A stretch of DNA of 64,000 bases from Arcuatula senhousia (lineage: Eukaryota; Mollusca; Bivalvia; Mytilida; Mytilidae): positions 78,554,355 through 78,618,354 of the forward strand of contig OZ020304.1 of NCBI GenBank assembly GCA_963971305.1, written 5' to 3'. The notes below the pieces were generated by a model. That model did no database searches. It was given only the letters and a program-made list of their open reading frames with translations, and was not told the DNA's origin. The translations under genes and the position numbers were made by a program. How positions within the stretch are numbered: position 1 is the first letter of the stretch; every line of letters begins with the position of its first letter. Below are positions 49,688 to 59,924 of the stretch, in pieces.

Positions 49688-50329
49688 ATGGAGCCGAGAG
49701 GCCTCAGCGCAGAGGTGCTGAAAGCACATAATGCCAACGTTACCAAGAAAGACACCAAGCCATTGCAGACTCTTGGAGTTCCATCAAAACCTCTCTGGGG
49801 ATCAATGGCTGGGAAGGACAAACAATCAGATTCTAGCAGCAAAGTCTCATCAGTGCTGGCAAAGGATAGATTTTCAAGACTCCGAACTAAACTCAAAATG
49901 CATAACATGATGGGAGGATCATTCACTCGCAGCAAACAGGGGTCGGAGATCGTTCCCCGGGGAGTGAAAAATATGGAAAACACCTACCGAATGGAACCCG
50001 ATGACTGTTCTAAGTTTAACTCGGATAAAACGAAACAGATTATCGAATCAACATTTCAGCACTATCTGAAGGACAGAAAGTACGATGCAAAAACTTTTCC
50101 ACAACTGTGCAAAACTCTGGCGGATTTACTGAAGGAGCGTGTCAAGGCGACAGGATCTAAGAGATTCAAAATTGTAACTTCTGTGTCAATTCTGGAGAAC
50201 AAAGAACAATGCGCGGTTTGCGCGAGTCGGTGTATTTGGGATACTACGTATGACAATTACTCCACGGCGACTTATAATGGACAGGATTTCTCCGCCATCG
50301 GATCAGTATATGCTCTTTATTATGAGTGA
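49688..50329 (+). CDS. Tctex1-domain protein (dynein light chain Tctex-type family), intronless, 213 aa
   Basis: Tctex1 proteins are light chains or adaptors of cytoplasmic and ciliary dynein; TCTEX1D-type members often act in cilia or flagella (family knowledge). The N-terminal half (about 1-100) is basic and Ser/Lys-rich with no domain I recognise. The C-terminal half (about 104-213) is a full Tctex1 fold: IIESTFQHYLKDRKYD, LCKTLADLLKERVKA, FKIVTSVSILE, the signature CIWDTTYDNYSTATYNG, and GSVYALYYE at the end. The start is the ATG at 49688 in a good context (AACATGG); the frame is open upstream to a GTG at 49673 but has no earlier ATG. The gene is one uninterrupted exon, unlike its neighbours. 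It is probably related to DYNLT4/DYNLT5 (TCTEX1D) proteins, but I cannot fix the orthologue. Confidence 0.88.
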   Translation: MEPRGLSAEVLKAHNANVTKKDTKPLQTLGVPSKPLWGSMAGKDKQSDSSSKVSSVLAKDRFSRLRTKLKMHNMMGGSFTRSKQGSEIVPRGVKNMENTYRMEPDDCSKFNSDKTKQIIESTFQHYLKDRKYDAKTFPQLCKTLADLLKERVKATGSKRFKIVTSVSILENKEQCAVCASRCIWDTTYDNYSTATYNGQDFSAIGSVYALYYE

Positions 50330-50493
50330 TGATATTAAATCTAAACATGGAAACGATCTATAAAATAGAACATAATTCTTATCATTTTTTCTGATTTTAT
50401 CTACAAGTATTAATAATTTGATGCTTTATTATTCTCCATGATTCAATAGTTTATTCTTTTGTGCCGTTAAAGTCGCATTTTAGTAAGAGAAAC

Positions 50494-50499
50494 AATAAA
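50494..50499 (+). terminator. Likely polyadenylation signal of the Tctex1 gene
   Basis: AATAAA about 165 nt after the stop codon. Another AATAAA lies near 50772. Confidence 0.45.
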
Positions 50500-50509
50500 A
50501 ACATGTATT

Positions 50510-51340
50510 TCCTAAAAGCTTACATTTATCAGCAACACTGGATTAAGAAAGCGACTGTTAAACCCACAACTTGGCTTAGGATAACTCTGTCGAAGTTAAA
50601 AAATCATGTGATCAGAAGTGCTCTGTAAATAGTTCGATGTTATTATAAAACTCTCTGCTAAAAAAGGATATCGTTTTCATTCACTTTTAATCAGGATATT
50701 GCAATTAAATTCAAAGTAAACTTTGACAGAGTACTGTATATACTTCAGTGAATTGTCATAATGACATTTGGTAATAAAACTCTCTATAAACTTACTTTTA
50801 AATTTTAATGAGCATTTTATTTAATGGAGGGTAGATTATTACATAGTTTTTCATGTATTTTCCTTATTTGCAATTGTAATGAAAAACAGTTGGGATTTCC
50901 ATCAACTAAATTTGTTACAACCCGTTGCCGTATTTTGCTTGTCATGGAAAGCATCCTTTTTCTTTTGAATAACTATACTACCTCTTGATGGTAGCAATTT
51001 ATAGAGATTTGTTCTGACGAAATATGTTGAAATCAGCTTCTCCGTTTGCAATGAACCAGCGGGATCCACAAGTCATCTTTTACTCACACAGTTACAATTC
51101 TATAATCTATTTCCCTTCAACAACAGTTTTTGTGTATTTGGTTATATATACCCCCGACAAATCCTAAATAAATCCACTATATTTACAAAAATGTCTTTTT
51201 AAACGCGTAGCAAGTCAGTACCATTGCAATGGACACCTCTATAGGAACAAAGTAATATGGATAAGGGGGTAGATGCGAGTTTTGTGGTTGGCTAGACTTG
51301 TCATCCTTATTAGGAATAAGAACAGATCGAAGTTCCAGGC
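50510..51340. other. Intergenic, nothing recognised
   Basis: AT-rich non-coding sequence. No repeat or exon that I can support. Confidence 0.45.
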
Positions 51341-51348
51341 AATAAATT

Positions 51349-51392
51349 TTGCTACGCCTGACGTCTATTCAAGACTCATCAGGGGCGCTCTT
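51349..51392 (-). ncRNA. Hammerhead ribozyme relic lacking the GAAA core
   Basis: On the minus strand: GAGCGCC, CTGATGA, GTC-TTGAATA-GAC, then directly GTCAGGCGTAGC. A deletion has removed the GAAAC and GCGC segment between stem II and the cleavage triplet. Stem I arms remain complementary. It cannot fold as an active ribozyme. Confidence 0.7.
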
Positions 51393-52389
51393 CCAAAATT
51401 ACCAAAAATATACCGAAAATATATAAATAGAGCATTAAACCAGAAACGCCGGACTTGAACCCAAATTTAAACTCAAATCAACCTATACTTGGGGTAGGGA
51501 GAAACTCCGAGTTTTGAGAATTTTGTTTACAAGGATAATTTATTACATTGAATAAGTTCTTCAACAAAAAATAATAGCAGTCTAAACATCATATAAGTAA
51601 GAATTCTTTCCTTTTGTTGCGTAATGAACAAGAACTGTCACAAAATTAATTGAACCTTCCTTAAAATTCTTAACAGAATTTCATTTAATAAGATATTTTT
51701 AAACTCAATTATCTAACAGCTTTGTATATTTCTATGACCCATCAAGTTCGGACTAGCCTTACTTTTCTGTTGATTTACTTGTTCGAAAATTAAAATATTA
51801 TTTTATCTTCTAAAGTTGGTCAAATTATTTAAATGATTCCATTTTATTTCAGAACACTTAGCATTATTTGGAAAACACTCAGGTTAAGAGATAATATCAA
51901 TAAATTCAATCATTTGCACTGTTTAAATCCTACCCAGGCAAGGCTTTCACCACGAGAATATAAGTGGTGACATTTAATATTTATTAATATAATAAAAGCA
52001 AGATGATTGAGCGGTATATTATCATTGAGATTTCATCTTTTTGTTTTGCCTTTTCACCCATTCTCTTGGCATTGTTGGGTTACTAACGAGAAATACTATC
52101 CAGGGTTTCTTCCAGCGAATAATAATAATTAAAAAATGATAAAGAGAGAAAGTGGAATAAAGACCGAATATGGAACAAAAAGACCCTGTTTTATTTCAGA
52201 TAATAAATATATATCAGAAAATTAAATAATGTCTAATAAAATAGCCAAACTTTTTAAACACGAATGAAAATATAACATAGTTCCAGGCAATGTAATACAT
52301 ATTTTATAACTAAACTCTCTAATACACACAATATTTGCTTGTTAATTCGTTCTAATATAGCAGAATTCTTACCATCATTTCTAGGCTTT

Positions 52390-52565
52390 TCTATCCTTTG
52401 TTTCGATTGGAGTTCGCGTTGTTGATTGATGTTCAGGTGTTTTGTGTTTCCATGTTTTACATGTTGTCTGTTTTTGTCCCGTTCTTGTTGGTGTTTACTG
52501 GTTTTGTCTCTGCCCTTTCGGACTTTTGACATTCGGAGACCCCATTGGTACATCTGCTTCTTGCA
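52390..52565 (-). mobile_element. Partial copy of the short dispersed repeat
   Basis: Plus-strand text GAGTTCGCGTTGTTGATTG, GTTTACTGGTTTTGTCTCTG, CATTGGTACATCTGCTTCTT is the complement of the element at 10508. The region 51400-52390 shows nothing else I can name. Confidence 0.65.
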
Positions 52566-53419
52566 ACACTTTGTGTCTTGCACGGTCTTTAATATCCCGG
52601 GTCTTATTTATCAATGTCATTATGATCCCTGATTCCCGAAATCCCGAGTTAAAAAAAGACTGATATCCCGACGTCTCGATAATGTTTTGTTACAGACTCC
52701 CGAGCTTTTAAATATAATCAGTGTCCCGAAAAAGTCGAAAAAGGTCCTACAAGATGGGTCTAAAATTGAATACGACATATAAACCGAAGGTTGGTTACAC
52801 TCCCCCTTTCGACTGATACTCAACTTATTTATTTTATTTTGGGTCAACGAGAATGTAAGTAAATAAAAATTAAGATTTTTGAGCATTGAAAAAACAGTAT
52901 CTAATGATAAGTATTATAAAATTGGTGATAATGAAATGTTGTTGTTTCTTTTAAAAAGAACCGTGGGGTCGGTGGCTCGGACTCCGTGTGACGTCATACT
53001 GAGTCTTGGAGATGATGAACAGCAATTTAAAAAAGCGCTGCTGAGGAGGGCGACCATTTGATTTTTTTTTTGGGGGGGGAGGCTTGCAGTTTTTGTTCAT
53101 AAATTTTCTGGCTTGTCGGTAAATCTCGGGAATAAATAATCCGGCCTTTACACCTGCAAGGAATTAATCCAAAAAATCTGTCCAGTACATGTAAATGTTA
53201 GCAGAATCAGGCATTAAACCTAATCCTTGGTAATAAGCAAATGCCTAATCATTTACTAATTGCCTAAAATTTTTAGGCATTAGGCTTATTTCCTGAAATC
53301 ATGATGGCCAAATTCTATCTATATCTATGAAACAATTAAAGACGTAGTGTAAAATCACAATATAGCGTACAGAGGAGACAGAGTATGATTGATAAGATAA
53401 TCTTATGATGGATCTTAGG

Positions 53420-53870
53420 CTTTTTGTCTCGCTTATAGGTTTTTCTTTAATTGCGGCGGCGTAAACTTTTATGTTAAAGTTTTTATGAGCGCCTCCATTT
53501 CTCAAGAAGTATAAGTCCTAGGTTGATGAAACTTGGTATGCATATGCATATCTCTGTAGTAGCTTAGCACAGTTGCATCCCCATCTTTTTACCTTGACTT
53601 TCATTTTCCGGTGGAGTGACTTCGACAATTTTTCAATAGTTAAGGTTTAATGAGCACCTCCATATCTCAAAACGCATAAGTTCTAGGTTGATGAAACTTG
53701 CTATGCATATGCCCCAGTAGTAGCTTAGCACAGTTGCATCCCCATCTTTTGACTTTGCCCTTGATTTTCTTGTTGAGTGACTTTGTCAATTTTCAATACA
53801 TATAATAGCAATGGTAAGGTTTTGTGAGCACCTCCATATCTTTAGAACTATAAGTCCTAGGTTGATGAAA
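53420..53870 (-). mobile_element. Tandem-core hairpin element, family 4 (truncated)
   Basis: On the plus strand the end reads TTTTTGTCTCGCTTATAGG, then GCGGCGGCGTAAACTTT: the complement of the family 1 terminus (GTTTACGCCG tract and GCGAGACAAAAA). The core is different: about three units of 150-165 bp with GAGCACCTCCATATCTC, CATAAGTTCTAGGTTGATGA and TAGCACAGTTGCATCCCC. The hairpin is degenerate. It shares its end with family 1 but not its core. Confidence 0.65.
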
Positions 53871-54040
53871 CTTGCTCTTTTTTTAAAAACTAAAGCATAA
53901 ACCGAAAAGTGTACCATGTTAATACAAAACAAAGAACAAAAACAAAAACAAAAAAAAACAAAAAGCGCAGGTACAAACATGTTCTATGCTCTTGGTAATT
54001 ATATAGTGTTTATATAGCATTTTAAACATTTTTGTCATAG

Positions 54041-54072
54041 CCCCTCTAATGAGTCTTGAATAGACAAAATGC
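54041..54072 (+). ncRNA. Decayed hammerhead fragment
   Basis: CCCCTCTAATGAGTCTTGAA followed by TAGACAAAATGC corresponds to stem I, CTGATGA (now CTAATGA), stem II and GAAAC (now AAAAT). Core bases are lost, so it is inactive. Confidence 0.55.
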
Positions 54073-54306
54073 AAAAATTTATTCCTTCGATCTGATGTAT
54101 TTTGTAAAAACATCATATTTGGCACGCAAATTGCTAACAAAAAGCATGGAGTTGACGTCAATAGAGATTTTACGGAAGAAATCATGTGGTGCAAAAAATT
54201 TGTATGAGTAAAAAAAAATATGGAGAACTATGCTCTAATTATTAAGAGATAAAGAATATTGAAATGCTTGTAAAAATGGGAATTTTTATCTCTCAGATGA
54301 GCACAA

Positions 54307-54557
54307 ATGTTGGTTTGACATAGAGGATAGTATTGTCGATCTTTGTCGGATTTGACCCACGTTATCACAATGTTGGTTTGACATAGAGGATAGTATTGTC
54401 GATCTTTGTCGGATTTGACCCACGTTATCACAAATGTTGGTTTGACATAGAGGATAGTATTGTCGATCTTTGTCGGATTTGACCCACGTTATCACAAACG
54501 TTGGTTTGACATAGAGGATAGTATTGTCGATCTTTGTCGGATTTGACCCACGTTATC
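54307..54557. repeat. Four-copy tandem repeat (about 62 bp) derived from the RT element's tail
   Basis: Units contain TGTTGGTTTGACATAGAGGA, TTGTCGGATTTGACCCACG and TTATCACAA and are nearly identical. The wording matches the segment just after the RT C-terminus elsewhere (TGTTGGTTTGTCATAGGG ... CCGGATTTGACACACTG), so it is a local amplification of that segment. Confidence 0.8.
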
Positions 54558-54759
54558 AACATGACAAGTGTTGTACCAAGCCGTAACTGTTCCAGAGCAC
54601 ATGAGTTCACTTTCGTTTCGAAATTCACATTGCCTACTGCGGTTAAGTTGTGTTTAATCAAAATTTTGAATTTACGAGTTCAAAATTTTAATAAAAAAGT
54701 TATAACATTTGTTTTTTTTTTATGTTGTGTGGTTTGTATGATTCTAGGAGCCCTGCTTT

Positions 54760-56005
54760 CACATCTCGAAATAAATTCTCAAGGAAGACTTTCGCCACAG
54801 CTTTGGGACAAACGTGATGACTCGTCAAAGTTTCCTTCATTCCGTTCGCTTTTTCACATATCAAGATTGATTCGTTACTACAGAGCTTGTTGAAATTACA
54901 TCGATTTCCTTGGCAGAGCGTCACGTCTGACACAAAAATTGCTAACACAGGGTTATGTTGCTCATCGGTTGCTTTATTCACTCAAGAAATTTTATCATTA
55001 TTTTTTTTATGGTATATCTATCTCTCAGATGATGGCAGATTTTGGTTTGTCATAGGGTTTTGTTCGTCTTCCTTTACCGGATTTGACACACTAAATATGA
55101 GATTGGCAGCGCGACGGGTTTGCTATAGCAAGCAGGAACTTCTTACTCTTCCGGAGCACTTGGGTTCACTCTCGTTAAGACTTGAGTTCGCGTTTGTGTC
55201 TGTTCGGTCGATTTTGTGTTTTTGTGTTTTTTGTTTCAGACTTCGTACTGTTCGTTCGTGTTTACTGGTTTTGTCGTTGCCGGATTGGACATTTGCAGCG
55301 CGACGGTTATGCTATAGCAAGCAGGAACTGCTTACCCTCCCAGAGCACCTGAGTTCGCTCTCGTTACGACTTCGCGTTGTTGATTTCTGTTCCGATTATT
55401 TTGTGTTTATTGTGTTTTTTGTTTCTTCGTTCTGGTCGTTCGTGTTTACTGGATTTGTCGTTGCCCATTCGGACTTTTGACACTCGAATGTATCATTTGT
55501 ACCTTTTCGCTTCCTCCAGCTTATGGGGTTTATGTACCACAATTGATTCATTATTCCACAGCTTGTTGGACTTGCATCGATTTCCTTAGCAGCGCGTCAC
55601 GTCTGACACACAAAAAAAATCAACACAAGGTAATGTTGCTCATCGGTTGTTGTCTTCACTCAAGAAATTTAATGAAAGACATCATGCGCCCATAGACAAA
55701 TATAGGATTTCTATCTGAATGCAGATTTTGCTTTTGTCATAAGGCTTTGTTTTGTCTTTCATTACCATATTTGACACGCTGAATTGACCACTGGCAGTGC
55801 AACGATGTGATATAGGAACTGCTTACTCTTCCGTCGCATCTGAGTTCACTCTTGTTGCGTTGTTGATTGCTATTAATTTTGTTAAGTTTGTTTTGTGATT
55901 TTATGTTTCTCGTTTCCTCGTGCTGTTCTAGTTTGTGTTACTTGTAATTGTCGTTGCTCTTTCGGACATTTAACACTTGATTGTCTCATTGGTACCTTTG
56001 TTTGT
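54760..56005 (+). pseudogene. Two decayed RT C-terminal relics with dispersed-repeat tails
   Basis: Plus-strand remnants of the same RT family as 35190: LEINSQGRLSPQL, WDKRDDSSKF, RLIRYYRAC (about 54760-54895), and YGVYVPQLIHYSTACW (about 55525-55575). Both are frameshifted. Copies of the short dispersed repeat lie among them (about 55090-55240, 55290-55500, 55780-56005), marked by GCTATAGCAAGCAGGAACT and GTTTACTGGTTTTGTCGTTG. Confidence 0.7.
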
Positions 56006-56244
56006 TTTTAAGACACGTCACATTTTCTGAAAGCTTGATTTAATTTCAATATCAGTAAAAAACTTTTAAAAAGATTTAAAGCACCTCTTAAAGAAACACG
56101 GAGTGTAAAACATTGTGGTTATCTTTCTTTGAACGTATAGATACAAAAGTACTAATAATTTTACAAGACCGCATAGCCAATACATAACCATTTGACACAA
56201 AAGACAACAAGACGACATGTAGTGTAAAAAGAACTCATTATTGG

Positions 56245-56446
56245 ATTGCATACCCGTAGCTAGAATTTTTGTAGGGGGGTCGATTTAGGGTTCGATTTGC
56301 AAAATATTTCTTTTTTTTTAATACCAATGTAGTGTTTAACCAAATTTCAGCTTGTTTTTACCTATAATTTTCAATTTCTTATCGCTCAAGGGGGGGTTCG
56401 TCCGAACCCCTCGACCCCCCCCCCCCCCTGGCTACGGGTATGCAAT
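56245..56446. mobile_element. Short MITE with 16-bp TIRs
   Basis: ATTGCATACCCGTAGC at 56245-56260 is perfectly inverted at 56431-56446. Both ends lead inward to G-runs or C-runs. About 200 bp, non-coding. Confidence 0.75.
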
Positions 56447-56879
56447 CTTCTAAAATGTCTTGAGTGATGCATCAGAGAAGTAACTTAACCTTCTTTTTTG
56501 GCAGGCTTTTTTTTATGTCAGATGGGACGCTGTTTAAGAAATTGTGACATATCCCATAAGTTTTGGAATAACGAATCAGTTGCGATACGTAAGTTTACTG
56601 TTACAAAAAATGGTAAAGTTGATGATGAGAAAAGTTTGTTATATGATTTCGCAAAAAGTTGTACTTGCATGTCAATTTCGAGATATAAACCCGAATGTGT
56701 AAAAGACTTCTAGAAATTGTGGTGCCCTTATTCTGTATCCCTATTCCTGGGGATATATGCGACGCAGAAAATCACTCAATATAAATATTCTTAAAATTAC
56801 TAAACTAGACATACCGAAGAAACTAAAAATCACAGTTGTCCTCAGACAAAAAAAACAGACAATATGTGAAACATTGAAA

Positions 56880-57000
56880 CACAAAAACTACTGAATATCA
56901 ATTAACAACGCGAACTCTAGTCGTAACGAGAGTAACTCGGGTGCTCCGGGACAGTATGCAGTTCCTGCTGGCTTAATCACATCCGTTGCGTTGCCATCAG
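56880..57000 (+). mobile_element. Partial short dispersed repeat
   Basis: AACGCGAACTCTAGTCGTAA, GTGCTCCGG and ACATCCGTTGCGTTGCCA match the 3' half of the element at 10508. Confidence 0.7.
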
Positions 57001-57009
57001 TCAATTCAG

Positions 57010-57275
57010 TGTGTCAAATCCGGTAAATAAAGGTAATAACAAAACTACCGAACTTGAATGATCATAGTCCAGAGAAAATGACAAAAACGAATCAGTCATA
57101 CCGGAGAACTGGTAGATCGCAATGGTCCTGACTTGGTACAGGCATTTCAAACGAAATGGTGGGTTAAACCAGGTTTTATGGTGCCAAACCTCCCTCTTCC
57201 ATTGCGATCTTAGGATCCGGTAATGACCATAGAACACAACATAGTTGTGAGACACAATAGGGATATTGAGGTGAT
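57010..57275. repeat. Dispersed repeat of about 260 bp, copy 1
   Basis: Landmarks are GATCGCAATGGTCCTGACTT, GGTACAGGCATTTC and CCATTGCGATCTTAGG. GATCGCAATGG and CCATTGCGATC form an internal inverted repeat. Copy 2 is at 60430-60690. Confidence 0.7.
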
Positions 57276-57784
57276 CATCTCAGTACAGCACACCAGTCAA
57301 ACACTAATTAAAACAATTAACTATCATATCTTTTAACTCAATTTTGAATGGAAGACTAAACAAAACTCTATGACAAACCAACATCTGTACTCATCAGAGA
57401 GATCGAAATCCAATGCATGATTTCTTCCGTAAAATTTCTTGAGTGAAGACAGTAACCGAGGAGAAACATAACCTTGTGTGAGCAATTTTTGTAACAGACG
57501 TGAGGCCCTGCTAAAGGATGGAAAATAGTCATGCAAGCTCTGGAATAACGAATCAATTGAGATATGTAAACTCCTTCAACTGGAGCGGACGGAATGTTGC
57601 TACACAGGAGGGAAAAATGACGATTGGAAAGTTTAAGTCATCACGTTTGTCATAGAGCTTCCTTGAGAGTCCTTGACAGCCCCTTTCAAGATGGAGATCT
57701 AAATAAAAGGCAGACTTCCTAGAATCCGTAGTGTCATTTATCTCAAGTTTCTGAGAATATATGTCCGTGTCCTGCACATGGTCG

Positions 57785-58345
57785 ATATCCTCGGTGCTGG
57801 ATTTGGCTTCCCTGTTCGAACCTTTTGGCATTGAGAACTTTCGTTCAATACTTTTGTTTTTTGACTTTCCAATGTTTTGATCCAAATGCTGCTGATGAGA
57901 GGTTACTCCTTGAAATATCGATATACAGCATAACCAAATTAAGTGTTTTTAAACCCGTTTTGGTATTGAATTTTGAAAGCACTGGGTCGATAACCGCTGC
58001 TGGTGGACCAGTGGTCCTCGAGGGTAATCACAAGTCTGGTCGTGAGACTTGTCCGACACTTTTCCAATATTGTTTTTGTTAATGAAATTCCAGATTGTTA
58101 AATTCTAAATTGTTTGAAACATAATGTTTCTTTCCTTGTAGTGCACATGGTCGATATCTTTGGTGCTGGATTTGGCTTTCCTGTTCGAACCTTTTGGCTT
58201 TGAGTACTTTTGATTCAATACTTTTGGTTCTTGACCTTCCGATTATTTGATTCAAAAGTTGACGATGAGAGATTACTCTTTGAGATATCGATATATAGCA
58301 TAACCAAATTAGATGTTTTTAAACCCGTTTTGGTGTTGTATATTG
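57785..58345. mobile_element. Tandem (about 1.5-unit) non-coding insertion, retrozyme-like layout
   Basis: 57785-57955 and 58146-58345 are direct copies (GCACATGGTCGATATC, TGGTGCTGGATTTGGCTT, GAACCTTTTGGC, AAACCCGTTTTGGT). They are separated by a segment containing ACTGGGTCGATAACCGCTGC and TGGTGGACC. The unit is about 361 bp. It sits between the YIDD box and the next RT motif of the relic, so it moved in later. Confidence 0.6.
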
Positions 58346-58501
58346 GTCAGTGAAAGGACGTCATCAATATAACGGAAAGTGAGATTTAAAGAGAGCTAAA
58401 GTCTAGAAGCAATTGTAAGAAGTCTGCTTCATATGAATGAAGAAACGAATCAGCAAGCAAATGTGCACAATTAGTGCCCATTGTTTTCCCTATTGTTTGC
58501 T

Positions 58502-58722
58502 GAAGAAGCAAAGAGGCACCAAAAGGTATTCGAGTGTCAAAAATCCGAAAGGGCAACGACAAAACCGGTAAACACGAACAAAAACAGCACGAAGAAATAC
58601 AAAACACAAAATCTACTTAACGGAAATCAACAACGCGAACTTAAGTCGTACCAAGAGTGAACTCGGGTGCTCCTGAAGAGTAAGCGGTTCCTGCCTGCTA
58701 TAGCACACCCGTCGTGTTGCTA
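58502..58722 (+). mobile_element. Short dispersed repeat inserted in RT frame
   Basis: Complete from GAAGCAAAGAGGCACCAAAA to CACCCGTCGTGTTGCTAA. The RT frame (FGG before, QQTIG after) continues on both sides, which fixes the ends to within about 8 bp and shows it can move independently of the RT. Confidence 0.78.
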
Positions 58723-59034
58723 ACCACCAAACTGAACATATATGTTCAATATCAATGAGAAAGTTGAGCGTATCGATTATTTGGTCTTCTGTAAATTTGT
58801 TCTGAGACTCATTGATGACAAAGTATCCTTTGCCAGATATTTGTTCCTGCGTTTTCCATTCTTTTGAGAAAAAAATGCGTTTAATCAGTTGTGCCAATCG
58901 CGATTTCAGTTGTTCATGTGGAATATGAATGTAAAGTATGGAGAGTTTGAAAGTTTTGATGCTGTTACAAGATGAAACTGAAGAGTTTAGAATCTCCGTC
59001 AGTTCTTTCGAATTCATTTAGTCGATTTAAAAGC

Positions 59035-59118
59035 TCATTAGAGCTTGTGTTACTTTGTTATATATGCATCGACTTTAAATAAGACTTTGATTGATTGATT
59101 GATTGATTGAATTCTTCA
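59035..59118 (+). mobile_element. LINE 3' tail fragment
   Basis: GCATCGACTTTAAATAAGAC followed by (TTGA)n, typical of a CR1/L2-like 3' terminus. Only the tail is present. Confidence 0.5.
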
Positions 59119-59189
59119 GGATCCACATTTGATTGACACCTTTTCTATCATAACAACAATCGTAATATTTCAAATATTATTCAAGAATT

Positions 59190-59575
59190 TGTCAGGCGTA
59201 GCAAAATTTATTTGTCTGGAACTTTGTTGTAATATATATTTCTAACATCCGTGATGGTTAACGCTGCTGGTGGAGTTTTTATTCCCCGAGGTTAGCCCGC
59301 TCCGGCTTCAACACTTTTGTGTTGACGAACACATCAAAGCTATAAATTATCCGTTTAAATTTTAAAATTGTCAAAACCTTAAGTTTCTTCTTACCCCAGA
59401 CATAGGTTGGTCTTAGTCATAATTTGGTTTCTAGTTTTCGGCATTTTTGTTTTTGTTTTGTATAATTGTTCTATGCTCTTCATATTCATATAGTGTTTGG
59501 TATTTTAAATTTTTGGTAGAGCGCCTCTGATGAGTCTTGAATAGACGAAACGCGCGTATTTGTCTGGAACTTTGT
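59190..59575 (+). mobile_element. Hammerhead-bearing retroelement unit (Penelope LTR or retrozyme type)
   Basis: One unit of about 366 bp lies between two hammerhead sequences. At the left only the 3' part remains (GTCAGGCGTAGCAAAATTTA). At the right CTGATGA (59527-59533), stem II GTC-TTGAATA-GAC, GAAAC and GCGCGTA are present. Between lie GTTAACGCTGCTGGTGGAG and CAACACTTTTGTGTTGA. Hammerheads of this wording are known from metazoan Penelope-like elements and retrozymes. Confidence 0.75.
59519..59565 (+). ncRNA. Hammerhead ribozyme, type I, 3' side deleted
   Basis: Stem I 5' arm GCGCCT, core CTGATGA, a 3-bp stem II, core GAAA, a minimal stem III (AC/GT around GCGC) and triplet GTA. The 3' arm of stem I (AGGCGT) has been lost through a deletion of about 18 bp relative to the copy fragment at 59191. 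The core is intact but the partner arm is missing. Confidence 0.72.
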
Positions 59576-59924
59576 TGTAATTTATATATATATAAAGATT
59601 AATGTGGCAGGTGAAATCTGAATTTGTCTGCTAGTATATAGTTGTGTTTGTAAAAATGATGTTAAAGAAAAGGTTTAACGAGAAACATAAAGTTCTCAAT
59701 ACCACTGAATGTGAAATGTAATGTATATTCTTGTCCAGTTGTGTTCCTAAAATTCAGTCTTGTAGGAGCACAGTTGAAGTATCAACTTGTTAATAATAAT
59801 TCGCCTTTCCCAATTTGATTAAAAAAAATTAAAGTAGTAATAACAAAAGTATCAAACAGATGGGCTAATCTCAAATGTCCATATAATTTTTTCGGAAGAC
59901 ATTATGCGCTCGATTGGATTCCAG

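Larger units (their letters stand above)
57333..59017 (-). pseudogene. Long RT relic broken by two insertions (possible Penelope-like)
   Basis: In minus-strand order: LYIHIPHEQLKSRLAQLIKR, DQIIDTLNFLID (59017 to about 58735); a dispersed repeat (58722-58502); QQTIG-K-TMGTNCAHLLADSF, HSYEADFLQ (to about 58400); TFRYIDDVLSLTN with the catalytic YIDD (about 58345-58375); a tandem non-coding block (58345-57785); then QKLEINDTTDSRKSAFYLDL, KLYDKRDDLNFPIVIF and a frameshifted end (RYSRAC, FYGRNHALDF) to about 57333. It is the most complete copy of this RT family in the window. Confidence 0.78.

Noticed and set aside
54228..54661. Overlapping minus-strand frames with repeated ITWVKSDKDRQYY
   Set aside because: Artefact of the roughly 62-bp tandem repeat.
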